Positions 24,901 through 36,639 are shown, counted from the stretch's first letter. The stretch is DNA of 64,000 nt from Reticulitermes speratus (GCA_021186555.1 JAJKFL010000012.1:20161711-20225710); one strand, 5' to 3'. The notes: generated by a model from the letters alone, not told the origin. Made by a program: numbers and translations.

Positions 24901-27900
24901 ATGAATGTCAAGATGCACAGTGAACACAACGTGAAATTCATTTTATATATTTGGGCAACAAGGCAGTCTACTTCATTTTTAAGACATGCTGCCTAATCTC
25001 TGTTTTATTTTCCAGAGAAAGCTGTTTATTTCATAATTTTGTTTTTCTCTGTTCTAATAATACTCACTTTTTCATGTACCACGTGCTAAAATACACAGTC
25101 TGAATCTTGGCCGAGGTTTTCTTTGGTTTACCACAGTACTTCCAGGCCTGAGGAATACCTCAAATTAGACCATGACATCATTTGCATCCTTTCCAATGTA
25201 CTGTTCACTAATTATCTTGTAATTTGATGTTTATAATATTAACTACTGATAGTGTTATTAAATATGCTTTCTCACAAACTGAACGGTCTTTGTACAAGAC
25301 TGGCACAAGTTTTGATCGTTTTTTTTTTTTTACATCCAAGGCATTGTCCACAAGGAATTTGCCCCCCCTGGTCAAACTGTCAACGGGAAGTTTTATTGTG
25401 AAGTTTTGAAGCGGCTACGGGAGAGCATTAGGCGCAAACGTCCGGAAAAGTGGGAAAACAACAGCTGCGTTCTCCACCACGACAACACGCCCGCCCACAC
25501 ATCGCTCGTTGTTCGGCAGTTTTTGGCTTCCAAAAACACGACAGTGATTCCCCACCCACCCTATTTGCCTGACCTCGCCCCCTGCGACTTTTTCCTGTTC
25601 GCCAAAGTGAAATTTCGGTTGAAAGGCCGTCTTTTGACACAATTGAGGAGATCCAGGCAGAATCGCAAGAGGTGCTTAAAACACTCACGCTTGAAGACTT
25701 CCAGGGATGCATGGAATCATGGAAAAAACGCTGGGATCGCTGTATCCATGCCCAAGGGGACTACTTCGAAGGAGACGGTGGAAACTAGGAGTTATGATAA
25801 GCAGTTTTTTTTTATGGGCAAATTCCCTGAACTTTTGGGTAGCACCTCGTAATCTGTCATTTGGTAGGATAAACAAGCAGGCTAGACGGACAATGAAATG
25901 TGTTAATAAAATGGCAGCTTATTCCCTTCATTTAAAGTTTTCCTTGGTTTAGTGCTTAAAATTATTATGCCCCAGAGTAGCACTGCATAGTGATGGGTTG
26001 GAATGCCCTACATGCTGTATTTCATAGAAGTTATTCAGTGGGCTCAGTTCTAGCACCATACATGCACACGTTTGGTGCAAGGTACTTCTTCAAAGTCTAT
26101 AGTTGCGTAACTGGTCAATAAATTCTGCTTTTGTGAAACCAGACTATCTTTGCAGTGTTTACAACAGTCTTGCTTTGACATTGTCCTGAGTCAGCTTAGT
26201 CCAGGCCAGTCTCACATCCTGTTTTTCTGGAATCAGTTTTCATTTTGTCTGGCCTGCTACACATTCCCACTGGTCTCATCCTTTAACATTTTCCAGTTAA
26301 AATTTTTTACTCATTTGTCATCTTCATCAACTATGTTGCGTCTGTGTCCCTCCACTTCAGAGTTCTTCTTTTAATAAACCTGTTAATATTAGGTTAAGAG
26401 TGCAAGTTATGAAAGTCATTATTATGCAGTTTTTCTCCATCATTATTTTACTTTTTCTTTCCTAGGTCAAAATGCTGTCTTCAGCACATTCTTATATGTA
26501 CACATGTGGACATGTAGTAGCAACCCTGCCTCCCAGGGGAATATTAAAATTAGAATACAGGTGTAGGTTTAGGCTGAGGATGCTTGTTTGTTCCAGAGTG
26601 ATGTGTCCATCCCACTGGAACCAGATTCCAGATGTTTGGAAACTAGGAATGAGATTTTTGAAGCTGTGAACCACTATCTTCAGGAGCCAGTGTTGCAGAG
26701 GATACGGAAATATATTACAGCTGTGTGTTTTTTAGAATATTCCTTGCCACAGCACTTGGAGCAGGTTTGTGTTCTACAGTTCCATGTCCTCTGTAGGTTT
26801 AAGTGGCATGCTGTGGTCATTCATGAAGACATCCACTGTGAAGAATGGCAACTACTGCTAAAGACATTTTTTTCATAGGCTAATAGTGCTGGCAGAATTG
26901 ACATATGATGGAAGTGTTTGTTTTACCATTTGGAATTGCTTGTATCTCTGGTGGTATCTGCAGGGAAAATGAGATAATTTGAATGAAATTTATCTATTGT
27001 GGTCTGAGCTTTACATTAATAACGTTTTACTTTGCAGATGTTAGTACAAGTCTTGAATCCCAGCAGGGGCAAGAGATTTTTCTCTTCTGCAAAATGACTA
27101 GATTGTTTGTTGCCCTCCCAGCCTGCTATTCAATGGGTACTGGGAGTTCTTTCTCCAGGGGTAAAGGAAATGGTTTGTGAAGTTGACCACTCGCCACCAT
27201 CTTTGTGCTGTACCTCTGCTCCGCCTTGGCATGGACAGGGACAACTTTATCTTTTTTGATGTCAGAATTAGAAGATAGCAGTAGGAATTTGTTTCATTGA
27301 CAAACATTGGCCCTGTGATTTTGCACCCACTTTCTGTACACTTGACTCCAACTTCAAGGTTATGCTAAGAAAAATTATGAACTGCATGGGAAATTTTTTA
27401 ATACCAATACAGTAAAACCCCTACTTAATGAATTGCTGGGGGATTAGAATATATTTCACTAAATCGAGGTTTTCATTAAATGGAGGTTACATTGTTTATA
27501 TGGAGCTATTGTTGGGACATGAAAAAATCATCACTAAATGCGGGAACATTAAATCGGGGTTTTACTGTATTTATTATTCTGGCCATATATGTACTCATTG
27601 AATGTAAACCATGCCTTGCCCCCCCCCCCCCCAAATAAGCTAGTGGATCATGAAATCCATTGGCTACTGATTCTTGAGACCACCTCAAGTACTGGCCTCT
27701 TGCTTTCCAGTTTAGGGAGAGAGGTGTTGCATGACTGTAATTTTATATCGATTTCAAAATTTTGTTGCCATGTGAACTGTGGATTTTGACACTCCCCTTC
27801 AGTTAAAATGTAACATTTTCATATTTTCTTTCTGTCTAGTACTCGCCCTGTTATTCAAAATTTCTATGATATTCTGTATATTGTTTTGTGATATGGCACT

Positions 27901-29763
27901 GATGATGGGATGCTTATTACAAAACTGTCAGTGACTTTTTCCCACGATGCAGGCTTTGTATAAGTATAGCAATTGAGCACTCTGTTCCACAGAAAACATT
28001 TTGAACACACACTGCACTACTCTGTAGGGAACACTGCAGGTAAGGCATGCATCACATTCCAGCACCAATATGGTGATGCAACACTCAGCAGACTGGCCAT
28101 GCATCAGCCAGCTAGTATTTCCCTGCACTGAGTAAATTGATTAAAGATGCACTCTGTATTGTAGGTTTGTAATGTAATTATAACATGAAATGACTAAGAC
28201 ATTGGTATTATATATTCTGGATGTGGAATGGAAGTAGAATACTTCAAGCACCAGTGTATGTATATTCATTATATCAGTTTATTTCTGAATAGTGTTGTCA
28301 TTTAGGAATAAAAACCAGATAGTTTCAAACAAGAATGATAGGAACAGTTCATCCTTGGTACAGCTTTGGAGGAGTTTGTAAAGCATGTGTGATTCTTAGG
28401 TTATTTAAGTATACTATATCAACTACACATATTGCATGGTGTGGAATGAGATAGGGTGACAGTGCAGAGTATCTAGTGCTGAGATGTCAGCTGCTTGTTC
28501 GTTTTTCATGCAGGTGATACAGGATGACTTTGTGAGGCTGAGAAAAGAGACTGAGACCAAAACTTCTCCTTCTGATCTACATCTGCTACTGGTTCTTGCC
28601 AGGTGGTGTATTTATACAAACAGTTTTTATTTGTTTTGTCATTGGAAGATAAATATGGAAGTTATGTATCCTGGTCAGTTGCTCTACTTCTGCTGTGAAA
28701 TGACATGCACAGTCCATCAAGACAGTAAATGGGCCACCCAGGAAACACCTTTCATACCTGAACACTTTTCATCAAAATTTTGTGGGATAGATTTTGTGGA
28801 TATTCATAAAGGATCAAATTGTTTGCTTTTAATCCTGTGCTGGTAATGGAAAGTTCAGAGGGGTGAGTTTCATTGTGTAAGTATATTTTCCTTGCATACA
28901 GTACTTAGAATGAACATGTGATGGGAGATGTCTGTCCTACCACATGTATCATCTCAAAAACCACTTACCATATCCTATTGTAAAATGTAGGAATGAAGAT
29001 GGGTGAGCGAAATGTTTCATGCAGGAGAGAGATACTTTGCAGTGTTGTAAGACTTCTGCTGTAAGAACAGTGCAGCCCATATACAGCTTATTACACTAGC
29101 GCAAAAGTACAAAAGTCCTGTACTGCAAATGTTTAATGTTGTTATTCTCTGTTTACTATGAACAAAATGTAAATACCTTAGTCATTTTAATCACTGGACT
29201 TGGACTGTTCTGTATCCGAATCACTGAATTTTATGATGTTAGGCTTCAGCAGGCTGCATAACATGTGCTACAAGAATGATAACCAAACTGTAGTTACAGT
29301 AAAACAATAAAACTATGTGTGTCCATAAAAGTTGTACTTGGAACACAGGGCCTCTTTTGCACAATTTGTAGTGGTAAATTCATGTCTGCCTAACATACTG
29401 GTAATTTCACCATAGATAAGATTTATGTGGAGCACTACAGTTGTTAGTTAGGAATTATCTGTATAGATGAAATGACATGTGTGGCCCTCATAGACTGTTT
29501 TCTGGTATGTGTGATGCACATTTCACACACTGTAAGGTGTTTGCATTTCCGACAACATAAAATGTTGTCTTGTATTTAGTGGTAGTTTCTATTTGAAGCA
29601 TGTGTTTTAATGATGCTAAAATTGGACATTATAATCTTTTTGGTTAAGGTTGATGTCACTGAGTCAAAGTGAACAGTCCTTGTCGAAGGAAACTTGGGAA
29701 TTGGCATGCAGCATGGAGAAGCAACGAAAGCAGCGAATTAATGGGCAAGTTCGTCGGCCATGA
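9944..29763 (+). CDS. MCMBP: Mini-chromosome maintenance complex-binding protein
   Basis: Exons: 9944-9950, 12294-12385, 15861-16043, 16129-16473, 18474-18696, 20697-20814, 22294-22467, 24443-24686, 26597-26764, 28514-28602, 29649-29763. All introns are GT-AG and phases agree at every junction. The CDS is 1758 bp (585 aa; the human protein is about 640). Family blocks in order: [20 protein letters not shown] with [112 protein letters not shown], then [15 protein letters not shown]. The stop is TGA at 29761. MCMBP is nuclear. It binds MCM3-7 in place of MCM2 and supports MCM assembly and unloading. The low-conservation, Ser/Thr-rich stretch encoded by 16250-16450 is typical of the family linker. 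The exon 28514-28602 donor (AG|GTGGTG) is weak. The first exon is the least certain part. Confidence 0.93.
9951..12293. other. MCMBP intron 1; no other gene
   Basis: AT-rich intron with long T runs. A 120-codon plus-strand frame at 11558-11920 is hydrophobic and low-complexity and has no homology I recognise; it is taken as chance. No complete mobile element was recognised here. Confidence 0.5.
13204..14690 (+). mobile_element. Tigger/pogo DNA transposon with broken transposase
   Basis: Terminal inverted repeats CAGTGAAACCTCTATCCATC (13204) and its complement ending at 14690 are flanked by the TA duplication typical of the superfamily. The 1487-bp element is shorter than an intact Tigger and lacks the N-terminal CENP-B-type DNA-binding domain. 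It lies in the MCMBP intron between exons 12294-12385 and 15861-16043, in sense orientation. CpG density is visibly higher than in the surrounding intron, suggesting a recent arrival. Confidence 0.9.
13450..14409 (+). pseudogene. Tigger-type transposase remnant (DDE_1)
   Basis: Catalytic acidic blocks are readable: [10 protein letters not shown] (first Asp), [10 protein letters not shown] (second Asp) and [10 protein letters not shown] (third Asp). A stop codon TAA at 13701 interrupts the frame after VNSDGTD. The frame then continues to about 14110, where it shifts by one to [16 protein letters not shown] and runs on to 14409 with an acidic C-terminus. The N-terminal helix-turn-helix domains are absent. 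Not functional as it stands. Confidence 0.85.
17340..17645 (+). mobile_element. Old family-B SINE copy in an MCMBP intron
   Basis: A head with 'gtttgattccaggtgtggca' is followed by a body with 'ccaatgagtactggggtgaaatggttacagg' and 'gaatgtggagatatgtgtccactccc' and 'tatgttttcaaggca'. This is the order of the younger copies near 39.6 and 49.5 kb, with heavy CpG-to-TpG decay. Confidence 0.55.
19664..19683. repeat. Poly-C tract
   Basis: About 20 uninterrupted C. Shorter C or G runs are at 27620-27632, 34113-34127 and 34772-34792. These are probable assembly weak points. Confidence 0.8.
19745..19840 (-). mobile_element. Hammerhead-bearing element end, copy 3 (single arm)
   Basis: On the minus strand, CTGATGA (19829-19823) is followed by stem II GGCTC...GAGCT, GAAAC, stem III ACGC/GTGT, cleavage triplet GTA and then GGGTTAAAAT. 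It ends in GTGCATTTTGTTGG, the conserved outer segment of the family. Stem I can form between AACCC and GGGTT. No inverted partner follows. The sequence to about 20350 is richer in CpG than the intron and may be more of the same element. Confidence 0.6.
20250..20345. repeat. AT-rich simple repeat (AATAATAAGAAG type)
   Basis: Low-complexity run of AATAATAAGAAGTAATAAG type, probably the A-rich end of an inserted element. Confidence 0.5.
21430..21600. mobile_element. Degenerate palindromic element, family P
   Basis: The stretch 'gagatctgaggttctcac...gtgtaacttcatgtag' and the inverted 'cagaagatcc...catcttctgggtagagac' resemble the ends of the palindromic elements at 42.55 and 56.2 kb, with strong decay. 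Confidence 0.35.
24206..24374 (-). mobile_element. Short hammerhead-family element with perfect 12-bp TSD
   Basis: ACCTAATATAGT occurs at 24206-24217 and 24363-24374 and brackets 145 bp. Read on the minus strand, the insert has GAAACATATGTC followed by AGGG, a canonical GTC cleavage triplet. It continues through TGTGCATTTTGTTGGTT to an end AATGCACGGTGAA plus an A-rich tail. Box 1 is reduced to CTGA and stem II is lost, so the ribozyme is broken. The insert lies 68 bp upstream of an MCMBP exon. Confidence 0.7.
24766..24950. mobile_element. Palindromic hammerhead-family element lacking both cores
   Basis: Arms 'aatgcactttcattttcgtatttctgtt' and 'aacagaaatacgaaaatgaaagtgcatt' are complementary around a centre 'caaataaccctacatattg'. 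The family right end GATGCACAGTGAACACAACGT follows. The flanks GAAATTAATTTGATA (24766) and GAAATTCATTTTATA (about 24933) are a plausible imperfect TSD. The ribozyme cores have been deleted, leaving only CCCTACA at the centre. Confidence 0.6.
25332..25853 (+). pseudogene. 5'-truncated mariner transposase
   Basis: A frame opening right after a poly-T tract reads [20 protein letters not shown] onward. It contains the catalytic [11 protein letters not shown] and [12 protein letters not shown] blocks spaced as in D34D mariners. A one-base shift near 25632 moves the reading to [17 protein letters not shown] and on to [17 protein letters not shown]. The N-terminal half and the left terminal repeat are missing. 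It lies in an MCMBP intron and is not an exon. Confidence 0.85.
27045..27262 (+). mobile_element. Family-B SINE, CpG-decayed copy
   Basis: 'cttgaatcccagcaggggcaagag' (B-box region), 'cctattcaatgggtactggga', 'ggtaaaggaa...gtgaagttgaccactc' and 'ggcatggacagggacaactttat' follow in the order of the intact copies, in an MCMBP intron. Confidence 0.65.
27410..27567. mobile_element. Tigger-like MITE, 158 bp
   Basis: Inverted termini CAGTAAAACCCC and GGGGTTTTACTG are flanked by TA on both sides (27408-27409 and 27568-27569). Internal repeats of 'taaatcgaggtt' type occur. No coding capacity. Confidence 0.85.
29649..29763 (+). CDS. MCMBP: MCMBP terminal coding exon
   Basis: The acceptor GGTTAAG|G completes the split Arg codon. 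The peptide [20 protein letters not shown] to QVRRP aligns with the family C-terminus, where an Arg/Lys-rich helix precedes the stop. A possible polyadenylation signal AATAAA lies at 30686-30691, but the true 3' end is not clear. Confidence 0.9.
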
Positions 29764-30009
29764 GTGCATTATCTGTGGCATTGTGCTGTACAAGGTAAGG
29801 AGCAGAGACAGTGCTGTATTGCCATATTTGCCCAACTGTAAAACTGGAGCATACTGTGAACCTCATGTATCCATATAGCAGGGGTGCACAAATTTTCCAA
29901 AAATGTGGGAGGCACCTCAAAATTCAAGGCACCAAAAAGGTGACATGAAGCAAATTCCATACTGAATATTCACAAATATTTGGCACCACCATACAAAATT
30001 TAGTTGCCG

Positions 30010-30210
30010 TGGCAACCTGACACCAGGGATTTGTGCTCCCCTGCCATGTAGAATATCGGTATATTTTTGTGGGGCCAATGCAGTGGGTAATGGCGCCTCT
30101 TGCTGTGGGTAAAGCAGCCAGGATGTGAAGCTGACCACTCATTTCCGGTGCTGAAGTTAAGAATGTGTAGAGCTATATGTCCACTCCTCGTATGCCTTAA
30201 TGGCACACAC
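30010..30210 (+). mobile_element. Family-B SINE, partial
   Basis: 'gatgtgaagctgaccactcatttccggtgctgaagttaagaatgtgtagagctatatgtccactcct' followed by 'tatgccttaatggcac' matches the 3' half of the family. It lies just downstream of the MCMBP stop and is probably in its 3' UTR. Confidence 0.6.
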
Positions 30211-30699
30211 ATTGATGTCCTTACTTCACCTTGATTTCTGGATGGTAATGGTTAATGAACACACAGTGATCCTTTTTTAGATTACTAAGCAGCTTAATGC
30301 ACGAAGATTGACATTCTTCTAAACTGTACGTAAAAACTGAATTCCTTCCTCACAGACAATGTACTGTGTGTCCATTATAATGACAAGTAAGTTAATGCTA
30401 TTCAGGTAACTAATTGGTGTTGATACTGAGAATTGTATGAAACACACAAATACAGTACGTGACAAAATGTACAGTTTCTTAATGTTACGTATAATTACCA
30501 CTGGGATTTTAAAGGTTGAAAAGCAGCATATGTTATTTTTAAGATGTAGCCCCCAAGTTTAAGAAGTGTACGTTGTCACAGCCAGAGCTTTCTCACTTGG
30601 CATGGACATTTAAATTTCTAAAATGCAGCAATTCAGAAATGAATCATATAAATTACAGGTTTGATCTTTTAAGGTCCAAATGAAAAATAAATTTTCAAG

Positions 30700-33600
30700 A
30701 GTTAATCTTTTATTTTTATATGAAGGTGTGATTACCCAATCTGTCAGTCTTTATTAGAGTGTATGTTTTTACAATTTCTTCAGTGATTTATTTACTCTTG
30801 TCTTGACAGTTCATAAAAGATGATCTTATTCTGGTTTGGAATGTGCCAGAAAATTGTGACAACTTCCCTCCATTCCTTTTCTTAACATTTCATCGCTATG
30901 GGTTGGCTTCTGTGACCTTCTTCTTCTTGTATTCTGTGTGTAAGAATAGAACATTTTTGCTGTTAACAAATTTGTCTTGAGAGGTAGTCTGGTTATTGAA
31001 TATGAAACATTTCGCACTCTGCTGGTAATCTAAGTGGTGCATACATGTGTCACTTGTGTTACAAGTTTCCATGCACCCTTCAGACGACATTGTACATGCA
31101 GCTGCTGATATGATAGCGACTCTTGAATGTCAAGACATTTGACAAGAAAGGTGGCAGGACATGGACATGAACTATATAAGTGTATTTAGACACTTTCTTT
31201 TCACCATGTGACATCTTGTGGATTCTGGCAGAGGAAAATCCATTGTTGTGGACAGTCAGGCCTAACAGAAAGTGAATGCCACAAGACATACTACCATGGA
31301 ACAGTCTCCTGAAATGAGGTGATATTCTCAGCAGGACTAGAGATGACTTAACAGCAGCAGTGCTTTGCTAAGCAAACACATATGGTGCACTAGACCACTT
31401 GCCAGTACTTTTTAAAAGACAACCTACAGTGGTTTACAGTGATGTAGGGTGATAACGGTTTATGATATTGAGCATTGTACTTATTTTCATCTCTTAGTGC
31501 TGTTTCAAATGTTTTGATAATATTGCTCCTTAAACTGAAATTTTAATATATCATGTTATATTAGTGTGGTAAATCACATGAAAGGAAAAGGAACTTGTGT
31601 TATGTGTATTCTTTCACTCTTAGTGAACAGCATTTTGAATTGATGTTTATCTGGTACTCCAAAGAAACTTACACGTTTAAAGTCTGTTACAGCGAGAGAA
31701 AATCTGGATGTGACTTACCTCATCTGTGCTTAATTGTAGCTATTATTACACCTATCTTGGAAGTTTTATGTCTGTTAACAAGAATTGTGCTTCGCAAAGA
31801 CATGCTCTGTCAGGAGTGATGAACCTGTTTTCTGTTCATGCGTATGCAGATACAGGAAGAGCAGTAAATCTTCAAGATTTACTGTGAATTCACTGATATA
31901 AATTACAGGCATGTATTGTCACAAGATGGTATCACTCTTCCTTGCTGCAGAATGGTTATTGCAGATATTTCCTGGGGTGAAATGTTTTCTCTCTTCATGT
32001 AGTCTACCAGTATATTAAGAAATTCTTTGTAAATCAGCAGAAACATGTCTGTGATACTTCTATTCCATAATGTCAGTGTTTGGTACAAAAATCAAGGAAG
32101 TGGAAAGGGAAAGAAAGAAATTTCGTATTATAGGTTTTGGCCATATTGCAGTCAGTTGTGAAATGTTGCAATACAGAAATGAAGCAGGATTCCTTTCACT
32201 AGAAATGCAGGAGGTCCTAAGTAATGGAAAGAAAGATGGACTGGACATAGAAGTTGATCTGTTTATAGAAGAAGCTTTTTCTTTGTACAGATTGTTTTGA
32301 GTAGCTGCAGAAATGGGCAGTTTTCAAAAGTATGTCAGGTAATGTCATGTGGCTTAAATACTTTCAAAACAGCTATATTGCAGACTGCCATTCTGAATTG
32401 CTTAAAATAGCATAATTTTTCTTTTGCATTCTTGGTTACAATGTCAGTGTTGGAAGAATATTTTCCCTGATGAATGCAGAGTAAACAAACGAAAGAAATG
32501 GGTTTACCATTATGGCTATCGGGGGTGTTTTCTTACCCCATAATTTATGTGATGACTTGTACTTCCAGTACTAGAAACATGTCCTAGAAGAGCTACCTCT
32601 TCTTAGGGACATAAAATATTAAAACAAGTGTGTAGGTACCACTTCATTCTGTAGCAAATAGAGGGTCAGTTATGTCTATGAAACTTGAGCATTTTACATC
32701 TAAACATTTATATTAAGTTCGCCAAATTTCAGAAGTTAACGAGTATCTGAAGTACATGACTGTTTCAGAATGCATCTTCTATGGCACTGACAAAATCTGG
32801 TCACCCTCTTTGTTCCCTGTGACATTTTATGTTATTCTGAAATTAGCAGTCAACACACTAGGTTTATTGGAATTAACAGTTTTTGTTTCAGTGATGCACA
32901 CTCATGGGAATGAATATTTTCAGTGTTTAGTAAGAGTTATTTGTGTTTGAAATTTAGTCTTGAAAAACTGAATTCACTTATAGGTATGTATGCACATCAG
33001 TGGTATGAACCAGAATCTCTGTGGGTGCCAATGGTTTGCCTTCTTTGCACTACATGCATACAGAAGTGAACTGTGTAACTCAAAATTGACATTGCATGTT
33101 GTAAAAAATGAATCAATTGTTTTTTACCTCAGTTTAGTGCACTGTTCCTTAATGACAGAATTCTCAACTTGCTGGTGAGCCATGTGGTCATCTGTGAAGG
33201 TATTCATATTGTGGTGCAATAGAAAGTGTTATGTACATCCAGAGCCTCCATTAGAGAAGCTCGTGTGGTAACTTCTCGTGTATCATTTTCTAAACCGACA
33301 CTGACATGGAAGTTCCGCTGAATGACCACATGCTGCATAGAGCAGACAGCAGTGACAGTGTACTGGCAGATGCCAATGTGTCTGCATCATGTCAGACCTA
33401 TACAAATGCCTTGACATATTCAGTGACATCATTAGACTCAGAACTTGTGAACCCTAATGTAACCTGATCTGTCATAATCTTTACCAAGACATAAATCTAT
33501 GTAATGAATTGAAAATTATAAATATCTATGCTTCTGCAGTAAAAATGGGTAAACACATTGATGCATGTGCACATGCACAGATGGGCAGAATAAATGGCCT

Positions 33601-34690
33601 TTTCAGTGCAGTGATACCTCAAGCAATGCAGATGCTGTGATTGGAGAAAGGAATTTTCGAGGGTGTTTTCCTATAAACTTCAGAGAACTAAAAATTTATG
33701 GTGACATTGAAGTTTCTTCGGACAATGATTATGTTCTGTGTAAAGAGGGCAGTGACGACAGTGTACTGGTCAGAGTGAATGTCAAGTCCATGTCCATTGG
33801 AAACTGATAGTTAGGTAGTCCATCTTGGTGTTGAGCCTCCTGGGGGTGATGATCAGAGCGTATTGAGTTGAAGTTGCCATGTGGCACCCTCTGATGAGAG
33901 GAAGAATCTGTTGTGTGTTGTGTGCCTGTCTGTGTCAAGTAGGCTTGTACATATTTGACTGTCATATAATAATGCTTACTCTGTATGTATGACCACTGAC
34001 AGTCCAGGTTTTTTAGAGTACATTGTGCATTGTCTTAGCTTTTATAATGACAGCTTAGTCACTTTTACAGTCATATGTTTAACCGCCACCAATTTTAAGC
34101 CTGGTTTTTTTTGGGGGGGGGGGGGGCTTGTCCTCTGTTACAGACATTTGTGTTCACATGGCTTTGTTGCCTGCATTACTTTGTGATATAAATATATGAT
34201 ATCTTGAAAGCCTTATGCAAATTGTGAGCTGGTGTGCTTCTTAACAAAATTTCTAATTGTGCCAGGACCTTGTTCTGGAGGCGCTGCTCTTTCACCCGAT
34301 ATGTACCTGATGCAAATTCCAGGTGGTGTTGACATAACTCCCCTTGGACCTAATGAATGTGTAGTAGTAATGTAGTGCTTAATTACTTACATTTCCTTAA
34401 TTTCTAAACTTATCCTTCATGTAATATCTCTGTCAAAGACTACAGCACGATGTTTTACATGATTTACAAAAGGAATTTTCCATCTGTTCAGTGTAAACTT
34501 CACTTCTGTCAAATCCAGTAATCACACACCTGAATCCTTTGAAACTGCACTGTTCCAGTGTTGGTGCTTATTCAGACCAAGTGGTGGCTGAAGTGACTTA
34601 AGCAGTAACAGTTGAAAGTGACCAAAGGGTAGCAGGTCAGTTGAGGCCACCAGTAATAAGGTGGGCAAGTTGACACTGCAGTGAGTGCCT
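30700..34690. other. No gene seen; CpG-poor intergenic or 3' UTR sequence
   Basis: Only short chance frames are present (for example 32070-32300 and 32756-32950). A 15-base G run at about 34113 and a 20-base C run at about 34772 are the main landmarks. The low CpG and high TpG continue from MCMBP, so transcription or methylation may extend beyond the coding end. Confidence 0.45.
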
Positions 34691-35289
34691 GAAATAGTAA
34701 TGAGATACTCTAAGGTTTTCCTCAGGAAGCAAATGACAGGATATAATAAAAGACTAGGCATGGCTGGCTTCCCCCCCCCCCCCCCCCCCCCCCAACCACA
34801 TCGCATTGCCTATCAGCCAGTGCGATCACTGCTGCCTCTCTGGGTTCAATCCCCTGACATCCATTCGTCTACAGCTTTCCTCCCAAAGGCCTAATTGCCA
34901 GTAGGAGTTTCTCCCGCCAGCAGCAACAGTCCTCAGTATGAACACGTCAAGGCATACAGCCAAGCCAAACCCATTAGCAGAAACTCACCCCCAGTTAAAA
35001 TTTAAAAGGCGCAGTTTTCATATTCCAGCTATGCGGTTTGTACGCACCAGTGGTTTAAATGAGAAAGGTACGTTGAAATGCGCTGTGTAAAGCAGACTAT
35101 GGCAAGGTAAATGGTGCTGCATTAGAAGAAAATGCAGTAACCAATACAGAACTGGTACTTGATCTGAAGAAACACAGTGGTTGCTAGAGTTCATAGGCCC
35201 CTGAGACAAACTGAAATTAAAGAAAATGGCATTGGGATGCAGCACTGTGAGCCCAGTAAACAGCTGTAAGGACTAAAAACAGATGAGGC

Positions 35290-35575
35290 CGTGCTCTCAG
35301 AAGCACATCTTTGGCTTAACGAGAGGTTTTTGACTATTCCAAAGTACCACAGTTATCGGACAGTCCCCTTCCTGTGTACGAAAGGAAGAGCATCCGTTGC
35401 AGTTAGAAATTATGTTAACTTTAACCCTGCAGACCTACCTCCTGTTATTTCAACAGAGGCCACAGAGGTCTCCATTCCAAGTGGAAAACGCAAAATCATA
35501 CTTCCAGCTGTTTACAGATATTTAGGTGGCACCTGTAGTGACACATATCACGCTGTTAAGCTTTAAGTTGCTTCT
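35290..35575 (+). pseudogene. LINE endonuclease-domain fragment
   Basis: The frame reads SEAHLWLNERFLTIPKYHSY onward through VRNYVNFNPADLPPV and IILPAVYRYLGGT. This resembles the start of apurinic-type endonucleases of Jockey-like LINEs (S-E-x-H, IPxY, then AVY). It is truncated on both sides and abuts an oppositely oriented fragment at about 35580. Confidence 0.55.
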
Positions 35576-35579
35576 TCCA

Positions 35580-35905
35580 ATTTGCCAAATGGGGTGTCCC
35601 CCCATCAGCTAAATTTGAATCTACACAGTCAGTCATTGTTCTGATGTGTTCGGCAAAATATTGGAACTTCCACATCCCCGTAAATTTACCTGTTACTAAT
35701 GTACTGGGATTCGATAGTTGCGGCGAGAAGATATTTGGATTGCAGTACTTGCTGCAACTTCTGAACTTGACTGCAGGCAGCAAACCTCCACATAGGGCAG
35801 ACGTAATCGATCATAGGACGCGTGAACTGCTTATAGAGCCATACACCATTTATGATTACCATGACAAAAGCAGCATTCAACAAGAATAAGGCTCTTTTCA
35901 CACAG
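35580..35905 (-). pseudogene. LINE reverse-transcriptase C-terminal fragment, minus strand
   Basis: Minus-strand reading FTRPMIDYVCPMWRFAACSQ, then VLQSKYLLAAT, then a shifted frame with FCRTHQNND, matches the Jockey-type 'PxIDYAxPxW ... LQxxxLRxxT ... IPxF' end. It has at least one frameshift. It lies between two plus-strand LINE fragments, so the block is a composite. Confidence 0.6.
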
Positions 35906-36365
35906 AAAATTGGACTTAAATTTAAGGAAGAAACTGGTGAAATGCTACATTTGGAGCATAGTTTTGTCTGGTGCTGGAGCCTGGACACTTCGGAAGATAG
36001 ATCAGAAGTACCTTGGAAGTTCTGAAATGTGGTGCCAGAGAAGAATGGAGATCAGTTGGACCGATCGTGTGAAAAATGAGTATTACGTAGAGTCAAGGAG
36101 GAAAGGACGTCATATATACAATATAAAAAAAAGGAAGGCTAGTTGGATTGGTTACATCTTGCGTAGGAACTTCCTTCTAGAACACGTTATTGAAGGGAAG
36201 ATGGAAGGGACGGTAAGACGAGGAAGAAGACATAAGCAGCTACTGGATGACCTTAAGGAAACGAGATTATACTGGAAATTGAAAGCGGAAGCACTAGATT
36301 GCACTCTGTGCAGAACTCGCTTTGGAGGAGGTAATGGACCTGTCGTAAGACACTACGTGATGATG
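35905..36365 (+). pseudogene. LINE 3' end (reverse-transcriptase C-terminal region)
   Basis: A 177-codon frame contains LDLNLRKKLVKCYIWSIVLS, WTLRK, RRMEISWTDRVKNE, WIGYILRRN, EGKMEGTVRRGRRHKQLLDD and WKLKAEALD. This is the well-spread insect non-LTR element C-terminus, here with changed residues (for example LSGAGAW where the family has YGAExW). A second copy of the same end is at 48130-48330 on the minus strand. Confidence 0.7.
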
Positions 36366-36639
36366 ACACCGTTTGTGATGGCCGCAGTGGTCGAGGGCCT
36401 AGCATGCCCAGTCTTTGCGCTACCTGCTTATCAGCTTGGTTGATGAGAGCCGACCGTGTCAGTTGTGTGTTCAGGGGTCACCCGTGTTATATTGACCCAG
36501 TATATTGGCTCTCCAAACTGCTGGACTGGTCTGGGCACTTCGGTTGCGCCTGGCAGTTTTAACAAAATGCACGGCTTAGCTGTTCGAGACGCTGATTGCA
36601 AGCCTCCAGTCCCGTAGCCAGTGCTCTCCAATGTGTTGA

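Noticed and set aside
25406-25852. Host gene similar to SETMAR (mariner domain)
   Set aside because: Truncated, frameshifted and without a flanking SET-domain exon; its phase and content do not fit the MCMBP exons on either side.
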